Positions 15,537 through 24,311 of a stretch of DNA of 64,000 bases are shown here, piece by piece. Numbering within the stretch: position 1 is the stretch's first letter; every line of letters starts with the position of its first letter. The stretch comes from DDH964 sp963806685 (GTDB lineage: Bacteria > Desulfobacterota > Desulfuromonadia > Desulfuromonadales > DDH964), in NCBI GenBank assembly GCA_963806685.1, contig CAWDZB010000010.1, forward strand, positions 124,001 through 188,000, read 5' to 3'. Position numbers and translations under genes: made by a program. Under the pieces are notes generated by a model. That model was not told the DNA's origin. It worked only from the letters and a program-made list of their open reading frames with translations, and did not search any database.

Positions 15537-17264
15537 CTAGTCCCCTAACCCTAACTCTTCGGGGGAAGCATATACCAGAAGATAGCGTGCCCAGCGTTTT
15601 CCCTTCTCCCGCCGCAGGAAACCCTCCTCAACCAACTTGTTTAGGAGGTAGGATGCACGGCGGAGACTAACACCCAACAAAGCTCGGCACTCGGCATTGT
15701 TGATCGAACCGTGCTCCCGGACAAAGGTAATGATTTTCCCTTCGTCGGTTTCTGGTACTGCCGGCCGCGGCATCTCTTCCGGCATCTTGAGTGGGTAACA
15801 GAGGGTGTAGTGGGTCCAGCGGCCGGCGCTGTGCTGATAGACCAGGCCGGTCTGGACCAGTTCGCGCAGTTCCTGACCGGCTCTGGCAGCATCAACATGG
15901 TTCAGCCGCCGATAGTCGGCATTGGTGATTTGGTCGCGCTGTCTAAGGTAGACCAAAGCCAGCCGCTGCCGGTCGCTGAGCGGTACGCCGGCAAACTGGT
16001 TCAGCCAGGTGATGGCGTCTGAACTCAGCAGGGTGTGGTTGCGGAAGGTGACCAGGAAGGAGAAGCGCCGGTCGTCGAAGCGGGGCGGCTCCAGGTTCGC
16101 CTCGCGCATTGCATGAAGCATGGCCCGGATGCCGCTGCCGCGGTTTTCGACCACGTGCATGTCTTCCATCATCCGCATAAGGCGGGCGTTGCGGGTCGAC
16201 TGCTCCTCTTCCAGGTTCTCGATGGTCACGTTGCCGAACAGACCGCCGGGGCTCTGGATCTCCAACCGGTCGGCGAACATGCGTACCTGAATGTAACTCC
16301 CCTTGACATAAGAGCTGTAGTCGCGGTGGGCAATGGCATTGGCCAGCGCTTCACGCAACGCCTCCTGTGGGTATTCGGGGATATCTCGGCGGAAGACCCC
16401 ATCGATCAGGGATGCCTTGCGCATCGCGCCGAGGATGTACGTTTCCGCCTCGGCGACCATCTCCGGGAGCGGTCCCTCGAAGCGGCGGTTGTCGAGGAAG
16501 CGCTCGCCCCGGGGCGTTTTCTCCTCTTCGGTAGTGCCGAAGTACTGGACGAAGGTGATCATCAGCTGAGGGCAAAATTCCTGCGGGTACTTGCCGAACA
16601 TCAGCAGACCAGCCAGAGTCGGCCGAAGAACCTCTCCGTCCCGCGCCAGAACGTGGAGCCGGGTCAGAGCCTCCTCCCGGGAGCCGCGCAGGTAGCCAGC
16701 GCGTGGACGTGCCCGGCGGAGGTTGCCGAGGTAGGCGTCGAGCAGCGCTCCGTCGAGGTCGTCCAAAGTGGCGCCGGGGACAACTTCTTCATCACAGGTA
16801 GGTTGACCGCGACCGCTCAGGTAGCCGAAGACCTCGTAATCGGTCATCTGCCGGCTGGTGTTTCCAACCCGCAGGTAGGCCCCTTTGGGCAGACCGGCGG
16901 TCTTATAGAAGCAGGGCTTCTGTGTCGCCGGGGCCTCGTCCACCTCGGCCGTTACAACGGTGCACCCGTCGATCTCATCCACCGTGTAGACGGGGCGCAG
17001 GGCCGGCTCCATCACGTCCGCGGCCAATTGGGAAAGCTCTTCCTGCAACCGGTGGGCATCGCCGACCCCGACCAGAGCGAAACCTTGCGCCTCGTCAAGC
17101 CCGAAGAGGAGCACGCCGCCACCGGGACGGTTGGCGAAGGCCGAAAGAGCCTCGAACAACCGCTTGGGCGTGCCGCCCCGCGCCGCCTTCACCTCAACGT
17201 TGTCCAGCTCACACTGCCGCCGCTGGACATCCTCCACAAGTTGCCGCAGTTCGTCACGGGTCAT
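15537..17264 (-). CDS. AlbA_2/Schlafen-type ATP-binding protein, putative regulator
   Basis: The protein has 575 residues. The N-terminal AlbA_2 (Schlafen AlbA) domain spans about residues 15-135: ELDNVEVKAARGGTPKRLFE, FANRPGGGVLLFGLDE, and CFYKTAGLPKGAYLRVGNTS. A GHKL-type ATP-binding region follows near residues 270-390, with YPQEALREALANAIAHRDYS and MHVVENRGSGIRAM. Two winged-helix segments lie at the C terminus (ITNADYRRLNHVDAARAGQE and INNAECRALLGVSLRRA). This domain order is that of widespread putative transcriptional regulators, often found in accessory and defence regions; the actual role is unproven. It is a single gene next to the decayed IS4-type element. Confidence 0.88.
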   Translation of the reverse strand: MTRDELRQLVEDVQRRQCELDNVEVKAARGGTPKRLFEALSAFANRPGGGVLLFGLDEAQGFALVGVGDAHRLQEELSQLAADVMEPALRPVYTVDEIDGCTVVTAEVDEAPATQKPCFYKTAGLPKGAYLRVGNTSRQMTDYEVFGYLSGRGQPTCDEEVVPGATLDDLDGALLDAYLGNLRRARPRAGYLRGSREEALTRLHVLARDGEVLRPTLAGLLMFGKYPQEFCPQLMITFVQYFGTTEEEKTPRGERFLDNRRFEGPLPEMVAEAETYILGAMRKASLIDGVFRRDIPEYPQEALREALANAIAHRDYSSYVKGSYIQVRMFADRLEIQSPGGLFGNVTIENLEEEQSTRNARLMRMMEDMHVVENRGSGIRAMLHAMREANLEPPRFDDRRFSFLVTFRNHTLLSSDAITWLNQFAGVPLSDRQRLALVYLRQRDQITNADYRRLNHVDAARAGQELRELVQTGLVYQHSAGRWTHYTLCYPLKMPEEMPRPAVPETDEGKIITFVREHGSINNAECRALLGVSLRRASYLLNKLVEEGFLRREKGKRWARYLLVYASPEELGLGD

Positions 17265-17354
17265 GCTGCCTCATCCCCTTCTTGCCGCACTCGCAGGAAT
17301 ATATCAACTTCGCACGCCCTAAACGGCGCAACAATCTGAAAGTACATTGGTTTT

Positions 17355-18627
17355 TTAAATATACAGGCCGGAAGTAGCATTGGCCGCGTATAGTGCCGGT
17401 ATCTGAGCCATGAATTCTCCCAGCGCCTCTGCGACTGGCGTTGCGATTTGGTCGCCGAAGCTTTTTACCAACTGCTGGAGGGAGGTCATCAACAGTGTGA
17501 TAGCTTCGGTAAAACTGGTTGCCGCAGTTCATCGCATCCGGCATGAAACAACGTACCCAACGTTCTCGGGTCCTTTGACGAACGCCTGGCTACTTCCAGC
17601 ATGATGTAGCGGGCAAACACAATCGTTGTATGAGCCACCAGCGCATCGTAACTGCGACTCTGAAATTCTTTGGCCAAGCGCAAATAGCTCTTTGAGATTT
17701 TGAAGAACACTTCGATGTCCCAGCGCCGTTTGTAGAGCTTGACGATTTCTTCATCCGCCAGATCGATATTGGTCGATAAGAGCGCCAGCCAGTTTTTGGA
17801 ACCGCGAGCACGAACAAAGACGATCTTGGCCATAACGGTCTCGTTTCGGGAATCCATCCCCAGCTCTACCTGAACCGAAGCCAAGATCTTCGCTCGCCCA
17901 CAGCGCTTGCGGACGCTCTTGTAGAGTTCCTTAAGCGTAAGGTCGAATCCTTGATAGCCGTATTTGGTCTTCGCCTCCTTGAGCATGCAAATGACCTGCT
18001 GTTTTTGTTCGAGTAGCCCAATGATCGTCGCGGGAAAAGCGAACCAGCTATCAAAAAGCAGATAATCGGCACGGATGCCGCTATCGTGGGCTTGTTCACC
18101 AACCTCTTGAGCACGTCAGGGGATTTACGAATACTCTCGGCCCGACGTTTGAAGCCATGGGTCCGCTTATCGACCTCAGCCATGGGTGCCAGACGGTTTT
18201 TCTGATTGGCGGAACTGAGCAGACTGAACGAGACCGGCAAATAGCTTGAGCCATCCGACCAGCCCAGGGTCAACAGGCGGAAGCCGCGATAGTAGCGTTT
18301 GTCGTTATGGTCATGGACACGTGCCAGAAGTTCGACATTTTTGCTCCGATTGCGGTTGTAGAGCGAGTCGTAAACAATGAACACCTTGGGCGTATCAACT
18401 GACGTCAAGGGCAGAATCTTCTTGTTGAGGACGGTGGCGCAAAGCAGATGCAGGAACTTGCGCCAGTTGGCATTGACCGAATTGAGGAATCGATAAACGG
18501 TGTCTTTGTCAACCTCACTACCGGAGGCATCGGCTTACAGATAGCGGAAGAGATTCTTGCGGGTAAAGAGCAGGCTGAAGATCATCCGCATCACCACAAT
18601 AGGAGCAATGCCGCATTGTTTGACCAT
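17355..18627 (-). pseudogene. IS4-type transposase, decayed
   Basis: A transposase readable along the minus strand only by crossing lesions. From the first ATG (18627) the frame gives MVKQCGIAPIVVMRMIFSLL and stops at a TAA after RKNLFRYL. The same frame resumes with DKDTVYRFLNSVNANWRKFL and VFIVYDSLYNRNRSKNVELL, then shifts frame around 17990. The next segment has the IS4 signature LYKRRWDIEVFFKISK (Y-R-E-K motif), and a second shift near 17524 leads to a tail ending at TAA 17355. The first catalytic region reads IVYDS where IVDDS is usual. The frame is also open, without an ATG, back to about 18714, so the original start is probably lost. Clear terminal inverted repeats were not found. Confidence 0.85.
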
Positions 18628-18898
18628 GTTGCTTTGCCTTAGCAATAGTGCGATGTGCTGATTGTCAAAGAACGAATTAATTTGGTTTTGATATGCAACA
18701 GTCTCTGCTACAATGGATCAAAGTATTATCTCCTTGTTGGTAATAGGTTGTTTGGCGATAACCTATTTTACTACAGGAGATGATGCTTTTGTTTAATTAT
18801 TAATTTAAGTTTATATTAAGCTGTTAAACCTGACACTGGGACGACGGTCTCCCCAAAGCGCTGGATGTCCCCGGAATTACCGAAATTCTTCAAAAACA
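18628..18898. other. AT-rich gap between IS4 remnant and AbiGi gene
   Basis: No gene supported. AATAGGTT (18742-18749) and AACCTATT (18760-18767) form a perfect 8-bp inverted repeat with a 10-nt loop. The base composition is much richer in A/T than the core genome around it, in keeping with acquired DNA. Confidence 0.6.
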
Positions 18899-19723
18899 TC
18901 AGAAGTCGCTATCTATTTCCTCAAATGAGCGCAGTTTCTTCCACAGGCGGGAGTTATCTGGCAAGGATAAGCTGTCCGAGATTTCATCTCGGCGCTCATA
19001 CAGTTTCTCGCACTCGTCCTGTGTCGAACAAATGATATAACGAATATCGTCCCATTTAAACTGAAGTGCATCAGACTCGTGATGAACAGCACGCCATTCT
19101 CGTTCGTCGTAGTATCGTTTGAGAGGTGTGCCCTGCAACGGGTCGTCACTCTCATATGTTTTGAAAAATGCTGCTCCGTCGGCAATGAACCCCAGAGCTT
19201 TTGCCAACTCATTCTCAACAGCGCGTATCATTTTCTTAGCATCCTCTGAAAGATCATCGGCCACTGGAGTTGCCCCGGTTCTGTGCCGAGTCAATTCTGA
19301 GACAAAATCAGCTCCCAATTCGCGCCTGTTATATTCCACATCCAGAAGCTCAATCAGTGCGCCGGAAAAACCAGGAGAATTTGAGTGAACATAACGAACA
19401 GGCGCAACGCCATTGTTTATCGCCCACTCCTTGGTTAATCCGATAGCATATGATTCGTAATAGGCTCTGTGACTTGCAGCCAGAGTAAGAGGGATATCGC
19501 AGAAACACACAACACGATTATCGATAAAAGGTCTCTGAAGGCCGATTTCTGTCAGAGGAGATGTGCCCCAGCCAATCGTGGGGTACGGCTCTCGAACTTC
19601 CGAAAATCGCAAACCATATTGGAGAATACTTATAACTGTCTCAAATGATTTCGTGTAATGAAAAAGGCAGGATGAACTTATTGCTCTGGCCTTCATATGA
19701 CTCTCTTGTTTTTCCCGCTTCAT
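18899..19723 (-). CDS. AbiGi-type abortive infection antitoxin-like protein
   Basis: The product is 274 residues, starting MKREKQESHMKARA. This ATG has a GGAG site 8 nt upstream; an upstream extension of the frame (to 19909) is unlikely. The N-terminal half matches the AbiGi family closely: SCLFHYTKSFETVISILQYG, then NRVVCFCDIPLTLAASH, YESYAIGLTKEWAINNGVAP and VRYVHSNSP. The second half contains a YYDEREWRAVH element common in such proteins. AbiGi is described as the antitoxin of the lactococcal AbiG abortive infection system, paired with the toxin AbiGii. No nucleotidyltransferase-like AbiGii partner is seen on either side, so it is either a lone antitoxin or a differently paired defence gene. 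Confidence 0.82.
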   Translation of the reverse strand: MKREKQESHMKARAISSSCLFHYTKSFETVISILQYGLRFSEVREPYPTIGWGTSPLTEIGLQRPFIDNRVVCFCDIPLTLAASHRAYYESYAIGLTKEWAINNGVAPVRYVHSNSPGFSGALIELLDVEYNRRELGADFVSELTRHRTGATPVADDLSEDAKKMIRAVENELAKALGFIADGAAFFKTYESDDPLQGTPLKRYYDEREWRAVHHESDALQFKWDDIRYIICSTQDECEKLYERRDEISDSLSLPDNSRLWKKLRSFEEIDSDF

Positions 19724-20053
19724 AGGCTTACTCCGTTGGATTAGTTTGTCGAATAGTAGCCAGAAGAGAGTCTGAAATGCAAGAAAAAAAGACTGTAAGT
19801 TATTGATTGTAAAGGAGTTTACAAATGTTGCCGGTCTTTTACCAAAGGGCTTACAATTATTATTACCGCTTACCGCAACCTGCGTCATCCGTTGAGGCAG
19901 AACCGGCAAGCAGTTGTGCCAGCAACCCCGGATGGAAATACATGTCCTTGAACTAGGCCACCGGGTAGGATTTCATGGCCACCGTCCACCGCAGCCATGG
20001 TGACTCGCCAAAATCGGATGTGAAAGACGGGACGGATTTATTTCCGGCCCTTT
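19724..20053. other. 330-bp gap upstream of AbiGi-like gene
   Basis: No gene supported. The part nearest the AbiGi-like gene (19740-19860) is AT-rich and would hold its promoter; the part near the DUF5131 stop is GC-rich. The change of composition within the gap suggests a join between separately acquired pieces. Confidence 0.45.
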
Positions 20054-20806
20054 TCAAGCTTCAGCGACTCCAATCTCCGGCACCCCATCCCAAGTCCGTC
20101 CCTCCAACAAACGCCCATTACGCTTTTTCGCCCGCTTCCGGCCATCGGCCCCCCATCCGCCCCACTGCTTGAAGAAGAAGGCGGCGCGCTGCTCCTCGCA
20201 CTGGCGCTTGATGTTGAGGACCCACTCCGGCTTCATCGGCCGGGCCTTCGGTCCCGACTCGCCGCCGACGATGACCCAGTGGATGCCGGTCAGGTCGAGC
20301 GTGCCGAGGTCTTCCAGCAGCGGTTCGGCGGAGACGAAGCGGATGCTGGCCGGCACCTGCCGCAGCCAGTCGAGACGCGGCACGCCGTGCTGTCGGTCTT
20401 CGACCGTCGTTCCCAGCCAGGCATTGGATGGCGCGGCGCCAAACTCGGTGAAAAAGGCCGCCATCCGCTCGGCCCGCTTGGTGAGGATCTGAAAAGTGTG
20501 TTGCGGTGCCTGCCCGATGACCCGGAACACATCGCGAATGTAAGCGTCGGGAATCTCCTCATGGAAGAGATCGCTCATCGAATTGACGAAATAGACCGTT
20601 GGCCGCTTGCGCCGCAGCGGCTCATCGAGCCGCTCGGGAAGGAGGGTGAGGGCGAAACCGTTGTCGTAGCCGTTCACCCCCATCGCCTGCAGCCGCCGAG
20701 CCATGACCTCGGCATAGCAATGGGCGCAGCCGGGGGAAACCTTAGTGCACCCCACCGCCGGATTCCAAGTCTGTTCGGTCCATTCGATTCTGCTTTTGGT
20801 ACTCAT
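20054..20806 (-). CDS. DUF5131 (phage Gp37/Gp68) radical-SAM-like protein
   Basis: The 250-residue protein begins MSTKSRIEWTEQTWNPAVGC. It carries the three-cysteine motif CTKVSPGCAHCY (C-x6-C-x2-C, residues about 20-30), which gives the TcmP partner family its name and resembles a radical-SAM iron-sulfur site. Further family blocks are FVNSMSDLFHE, FQILTKRAERM, NAWLGTTVEDRQ, RFVSAEPLLEDLG, WVIVGGESGPKARPM and FFFKQWGGWG. This family occurs on phages and in mobile regions. The start overlaps the tcmP stop (ATGA), so both are translated as a unit. The substrate and reaction are unknown. Confidence 0.9.
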   Translation of the reverse strand: MSTKSRIEWTEQTWNPAVGCTKVSPGCAHCYAEVMARRLQAMGVNGYDNGFALTLLPERLDEPLRRKRPTVYFVNSMSDLFHEEIPDAYIRDVFRVIGQAPQHTFQILTKRAERMAAFFTEFGAAPSNAWLGTTVEDRQHGVPRLDWLRQVPASIRFVSAEPLLEDLGTLDLTGIHWVIVGGESGPKARPMKPEWVLNIKRQCEEQRAAFFFKQWGGWGADGRKRAKKRNGRLLEGRTWDGVPEIGVAEA

Positions 20807-21972
20807 GTCGTCAACCTTCTCAAGCGCTCGCCTTTATTCCGGTTCTCGTCAAAATGCACGAACCTGGAGCGTCTTTTCGTTCCCATATCCAAATTTTCAA
20901 CTTTACCTTCCGAAAGCAACTCTCCAAAGGCCTTCTGGAAATCACCCTCGAACCAGCCGGTTTCCTCCAGCATGTCAGCGAGCTTGGCAAGGCCGAAATA
21001 TTGAGACTCAGGTGCAAGGCTTTTCATCCAGTAGTCTTTGACAGCCTCCAACTCGACCCGACCATCGTTATCCGGAACCGTGGTCTCGGCACCAAACAGG
21101 CTCCCCTGACCCGTTTTCTCTTCTGTCCGTTCCTGCTTGGTGCAGGCACGAACCCTTTTCTGTACAAGATCCAACTTTTCCGAAGCGTCCATAAACACCT
21201 GGATACCCTTCGCGCTGCGCGTCAGGTAGACCAGTTCGTACTTGGTGCGGTCGCGTTCAGGGTCGAGGATCGGAACCCAAGCCGAACGAGGTTGGCCGTC
21301 GATCCCCGGCATGTGGACTTTCAAGTGCTGACGGTAAAGTGTCAGCAGGTGAAGTTCCCGTTCTTTCGAATTCATGCCGTCAGTCTCCGGCACTTCGCCG
21401 AAGATGGCCCCCATGTCCTCTTCAAACTCCTTCTGCGTGTGGGTGCGCAGAATGAAGTCATACATGAAGTTGATGAGAAATTCTGACTTCGGCCGCTGAA
21501 GCAGGGGCTTGAGTGTGGGAATCTCCACCACCTTCTTCCATCCCTTGGGATCGATGAAGAAGAACGCGAACTCATCCGGCCTGCACCATTGGAGTATCTG
21601 CTGCCGCAGATCGAAGAACTCCCCGCAAAAAGATTCGGCAACAATCCCGGAAGGGGTGTTGCCGCGTAAAAAGGTTTGCAGCTTGGCATGGGCTCGCTTG
21701 CGCTTCTCGATGTAAAGCGCCCGGAACCGGACATCCTTTCCCATCCGGCCCAGCCCCTCCCGGCACTCAGCCATAATTTTCATGGAAATGCCGATGGAAG
21801 TATCCATTAAGTCGTCGCGGTTTTCTTCCCACGGTCCGGCGAAGCAGTCAACGTAACAAATGGATTCCTGAAACTGGCCGACGATCATGAACAGGCGCTT
21901 GAGATAGGCCTCAAGCAATTTGTGCTTGATATATGCCTGTTCGCGCCCTTTGTAATCTTTCAGGCCATCCAT
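20803..21972 (-). CDS. tcmP: Three-Cys-motif partner protein TcmP
   Basis: A 389-residue protein of the TcmP family (TIGR04474), defined by its pairing with the three-Cys-motif DUF5131 protein, which here follows directly with a 4-nt overlap. Family landmarks: YIKHKLLEAYLKRLF (residues 13-27), CYVDCFAGPWEE (about 39-50), then a Rossmann-like middle with FRALYIEKRKRAHAKL and FAFFFIDPKGWKKVVE, and INFMYDFILR. The DCFAGPW and FIDPKGW strands resemble a methyltransferase-like fold, an inference only. The C-terminal part (from about 320) looks like a winged-helix region. It is first in a two-gene operon; its function is unknown. Confidence 0.9.
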   Translation of the reverse strand: MDGLKDYKGREQAYIKHKLLEAYLKRLFMIVGQFQESICYVDCFAGPWEENRDDLMDTSIGISMKIMAECREGLGRMGKDVRFRALYIEKRKRAHAKLQTFLRGNTPSGIVAESFCGEFFDLRQQILQWCRPDEFAFFFIDPKGWKKVVEIPTLKPLLQRPKSEFLINFMYDFILRTHTQKEFEEDMGAIFGEVPETDGMNSKERELHLLTLYRQHLKVHMPGIDGQPRSAWVPILDPERDRTKYELVYLTRSAKGIQVFMDASEKLDLVQKRVRACTKQERTEEKTGQGSLFGAETTVPDNDGRVELEAVKDYWMKSLAPESQYFGLAKLADMLEETGWFEGDFQKAFGELLSEGKVENLDMGTKRRSRFVHFDENRNKGERLRRLTT

Positions 21973-22287
21973 AATCCCCCTCCGTGGATCTGCGAATTAT
22001 CTCATCCTCTTGCGACAGAATAGGTCAGGAACTCTTCCAAGGCCTGTTTGCGAATTTCCTGCCGGCGATCTTGAATGGCAAAGCATCGTTGGGTTCTGGC
22101 AATTTGTTGTTTGCCAGGGTCGCCATTCTGAACGATTAATTAGCAGACGACCAGGAGAGATGAACATCGTCGATCGTTCCCAATTAATGCCCGAGGAATG
22201 ATGGACAATTTTTTCGGCCATCATACCTTTGCCAAACTATTGAAACAAGGGCTTTATCGTCGAATTAAAACGCGGGCTGGATCCAAG
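21973..22287. other. 315-bp gap at the right border of the accessory block
   Basis: No gene supported. Short frames exist on both strands but none has a recognisable domain or a convincing ribosome site. The composition is AT-richer than the cardiolipin synthase gene that follows, so the border of the acquired region probably lies here. It includes the tcmP promoter region. Confidence 0.45.
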
Positions 22288-23730
22288 CTAAAGGTAGGGC
22301 GAGAAGAGCTTGGCGGTGCCGTCGCGCAGCCGCGCCGGCAGGCTGCGGCCGTCCACCTCCGCCTGGCTCACCTCGCGGGCCGCCTCCCGGCTACGATCGA
22401 AATGCTCCGCCAGGCGGTCGTGGAAACCGCGATCGTAGACCTCCAGGTTGAACTCGAAGTTGAGCCGCAGGCTGCGCGGATCGATGTTGGCAGAGCCGAC
22501 CAGGGCGTACTCGTCGTCGACCAGCAGCAGCTTACTGTGAACGAAAGGGGGCGGCTGCAGGTAGACGCGGACGCCGAAGCGCAGCAGCTCCCAATGGTAA
22601 GAGCGCATCGCCCAGGCCACGTAGGGGAGGTTATTCTGCCCCGGCAGCAGCAGCTCCACCTCCACTCCGCGCAGGGCGGCGGCACTGATGGCCGCCACCA
22701 GGCTGCGGTCGGGGATGAAATAGGGGGTCATCAACCGGACCCGCTCCCGCGCGGCATCGAGGGCGCCAATCAGCAGCCAGTGGAGCTTTTCGAAATCCTC
22801 GTTGGGCCCGGCGCTGATGCCGCGACAGAAGGCCGAGCCCGCCGTGGCGGACGGGGCGGTCCCGGGACCGCTCAGATGTTCGCCGGTGGCGAATTCCCAG
22901 TCCTCGCCGAAGGCATCGGCGAGCTGGGCCACCACCGGACCCTCGATCCGGAAATGGAGGTCCCGGACCCGGTGCGGGTTGTCCCTCGCGGCCAGGTGGC
23001 GATCGCCGATATTCATTCCGCCGGTGAAGCCGATGCGGTGATCGACCACCAGCAGTTTGCGATGGTTGCGCAGGTTGAAGTAGATGCCGCGCCCGGAAAG
23101 GGAGAAGGGAAGAAAGCGGGCGACGGGAATTTTCGCCTGACGCAGCAGGCGATGGACCGGCGGCCAGGAGTAGCGCTCACCAAGAGCGTCGATCAGCACC
23201 CGGACCTCCAGACCCCGGCGGCAGGCTCGCTCCAGGGCGTCCACAAAGGCGCGCCCGGTGGGGTTGCTCTCGAAGATATAGCTGGCAAGGTGGACACTTT
23301 GCCGGGCATCGTCGATGGCGGCGAGCATGGCCGGATAGGCCTGTTCGCCGTCGTAGAGGGGGAAGAGCAGATTGCCGCCGACCAGCGGCCGGCGGGTGAC
23401 CGCGTCGCCCAGCGCCAACAGGCTGGCGAAGTTCTCCCGACGGAACGGCAGGTCCGAGGCTGCCAACTCTCGCGACCAGGCGCAGGCCGGAGCCAGGCGC
23501 CGCGGCAGGCCGAGCCCTTCAGCCTGCCAGCCCCGGGCCCGGGAGCGGATGCGGTTGATTCCGAACAGCCAGTAGAGGAACGGCCCAAACCCCGGCAGCA
23601 CCAGGGTCGTGACGATCCAGCCGAGAGCCGCCCGGGGGTCCCGCTTGTGCAGCAGCGCATGGCCGGCGGAAACGACCCCTACCCCAGCCAGCCCGCCCCA
23701 CAGCAGTATGTCGAACAGTCGGTCGACCAC
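22288..23730 (-). CDS. cls: Cardiolipin synthase, phospholipase D family
   Basis: A membrane enzyme of 480 residues that condenses two phosphatidylglycerols, or a related pair, into cardiolipin. Two N-terminal hydrophobic segments (about residues 5-24 and 35-58) form the PLDc_N anchor, which ends in a FLYWLFGINRIRSR border. Two catalytic HKD motifs follow: HRKLLVVDHRIGFTGGMN around residue 230 and HSKLLLVDDEYALVGSANID around residue 410, each with the His-Lys-Asp triad intact. Length and layout are those of the ClsA family. It begins the return to core-genome composition and appears to be transcribed on its own. Confidence 0.95.
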   Translation of the reverse strand: MVDRLFDILLWGGLAGVGVVSAGHALLHKRDPRAALGWIVTTLVLPGFGPFLYWLFGINRIRSRARGWQAEGLGLPRRLAPACAWSRELAASDLPFRRENFASLLALGDAVTRRPLVGGNLLFPLYDGEQAYPAMLAAIDDARQSVHLASYIFESNPTGRAFVDALERACRRGLEVRVLIDALGERYSWPPVHRLLRQAKIPVARFLPFSLSGRGIYFNLRNHRKLLVVDHRIGFTGGMNIGDRHLAARDNPHRVRDLHFRIEGPVVAQLADAFGEDWEFATGEHLSGPGTAPSATAGSAFCRGISAGPNEDFEKLHWLLIGALDAARERVRLMTPYFIPDRSLVAAISAAALRGVEVELLLPGQNNLPYVAWAMRSYHWELLRFGVRVYLQPPPFVHSKLLLVDDEYALVGSANIDPRSLRLNFEFNLEVYDRGFHDRLAEHFDRSREAAREVSQAEVDGRSLPARLRDGTAKLFSPYL

Positions 23731-23849
23731 GGCGGCCCTTCCCTATTCGGAACAACTCCTTGGTTTCGCTGGAAGTTTAACAGAGGGGCAGGGGATTGGG
23801 ATCCGGGCCGCGGGCGCCCGGCCGGGCGGGGGCGGCTGCGGCCAGGACT

Positions 23850-24179
23850 TCAGCGTAGGCTGGTGGCGCAGCGCGGGCAGGTGAGCATGCTGGTGGAGGG
23901 GACCTTGTGGCCGCAGGTCGGGCAGTTGAACCAGTACTTGCAGGCCTTGCACTGGGCCTCGGCCAGTCCCTGCTTGCGCTTGCACTTGGGGCAGAGCCGG
24001 ACCATCTTGCGGCTTTCGCGGTACTCGCCGAAAAGCAGCCCGCAGCGGGGACACTCCTCGGCATCCCGCTTGCGGATTTCTGCACCGCAGGCCTGGTTGG
24101 GGCAGACAAAGACCGTCCCGCACCCCTTGCACCAGAATTTGCCTTTCTTCATTTCCTTGCAGACGGGGCATTTTTCCAT
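23850..24179 (-). CDS. Small protein with four predicted zinc ribbons
   Basis: Almost all of this 109-residue protein is zinc-ribbon knuckles. Eight cysteine pairs can be read in order: CPVC, CKGC, CPNQAC, CPRC, CPKC, CKAC, CPTC and CPRC, enough to make four structural zinc sites. It starts MEKCPVCKEMKKGKFWC. No membrane segment or catalytic motif is seen, and the short basic linkers (EIRKRD, YRESRKMVRL) could contact nucleic acid. I do not know a named family. It lies between cls and rubrerythrin on the same strand, well separated from both. Nucleic acid or protein binding is the likeliest role, but this is inference. Confidence 0.75.
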   Translation of the reverse strand: MEKCPVCKEMKKGKFWCKGCGTVFVCPNQACGAEIRKRDAEECPRCGLLFGEYRESRKMVRLCPKCKRKQGLAEAQCKACKYWFNCPTCGHKVPSTSMLTCPRCATSLR

Positions 24180-24263
24180 GGTGATTCAGACTCCCGATAA
24201 TTAAAGATTCCGGTTTCGCTCCGGCGGAAGGATCGGCGGCAGCGCCCCGCCGCGGCCGAAAAA

Positions 24264-24290
24264 AAAGCCGGGCCCTTGAGCCCGGCTTTT
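24264..24290 (-). terminator. Intrinsic terminator of the rubrerythrin gene
   Basis: Stem GCCGGGC / GCCCGGC with a 6-nt loop. On the minus strand it is followed by a run of eight T, 20-odd nt after the rubrerythrin stop. Confidence 0.88.
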
Positions 24291-24311
24291 GGATTCTCCA
24301 GCGGATAGGGC

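Noticed and set aside
19724..19909. 62-codon upstream extension of the AbiGi-like gene
   Set aside because: AT-rich, no similarity to the family, and a good ribosome site stands directly before the ATG at 19723.
22160..22310. Short plus-strand frames (one opening MNIVDRSQ, another GHHTFAKLL)
   Set aside because: Too short, interrupted by a stop, and without a recognisable domain; possible debris but not supportable as a gene.
22198..24204. 668-codon open frame on the plus strand
   Set aside because: It runs antisense to cls and the zinc-ribbon gene, with composition-driven Gln, Gly and Arg runs and no recognisable motif.
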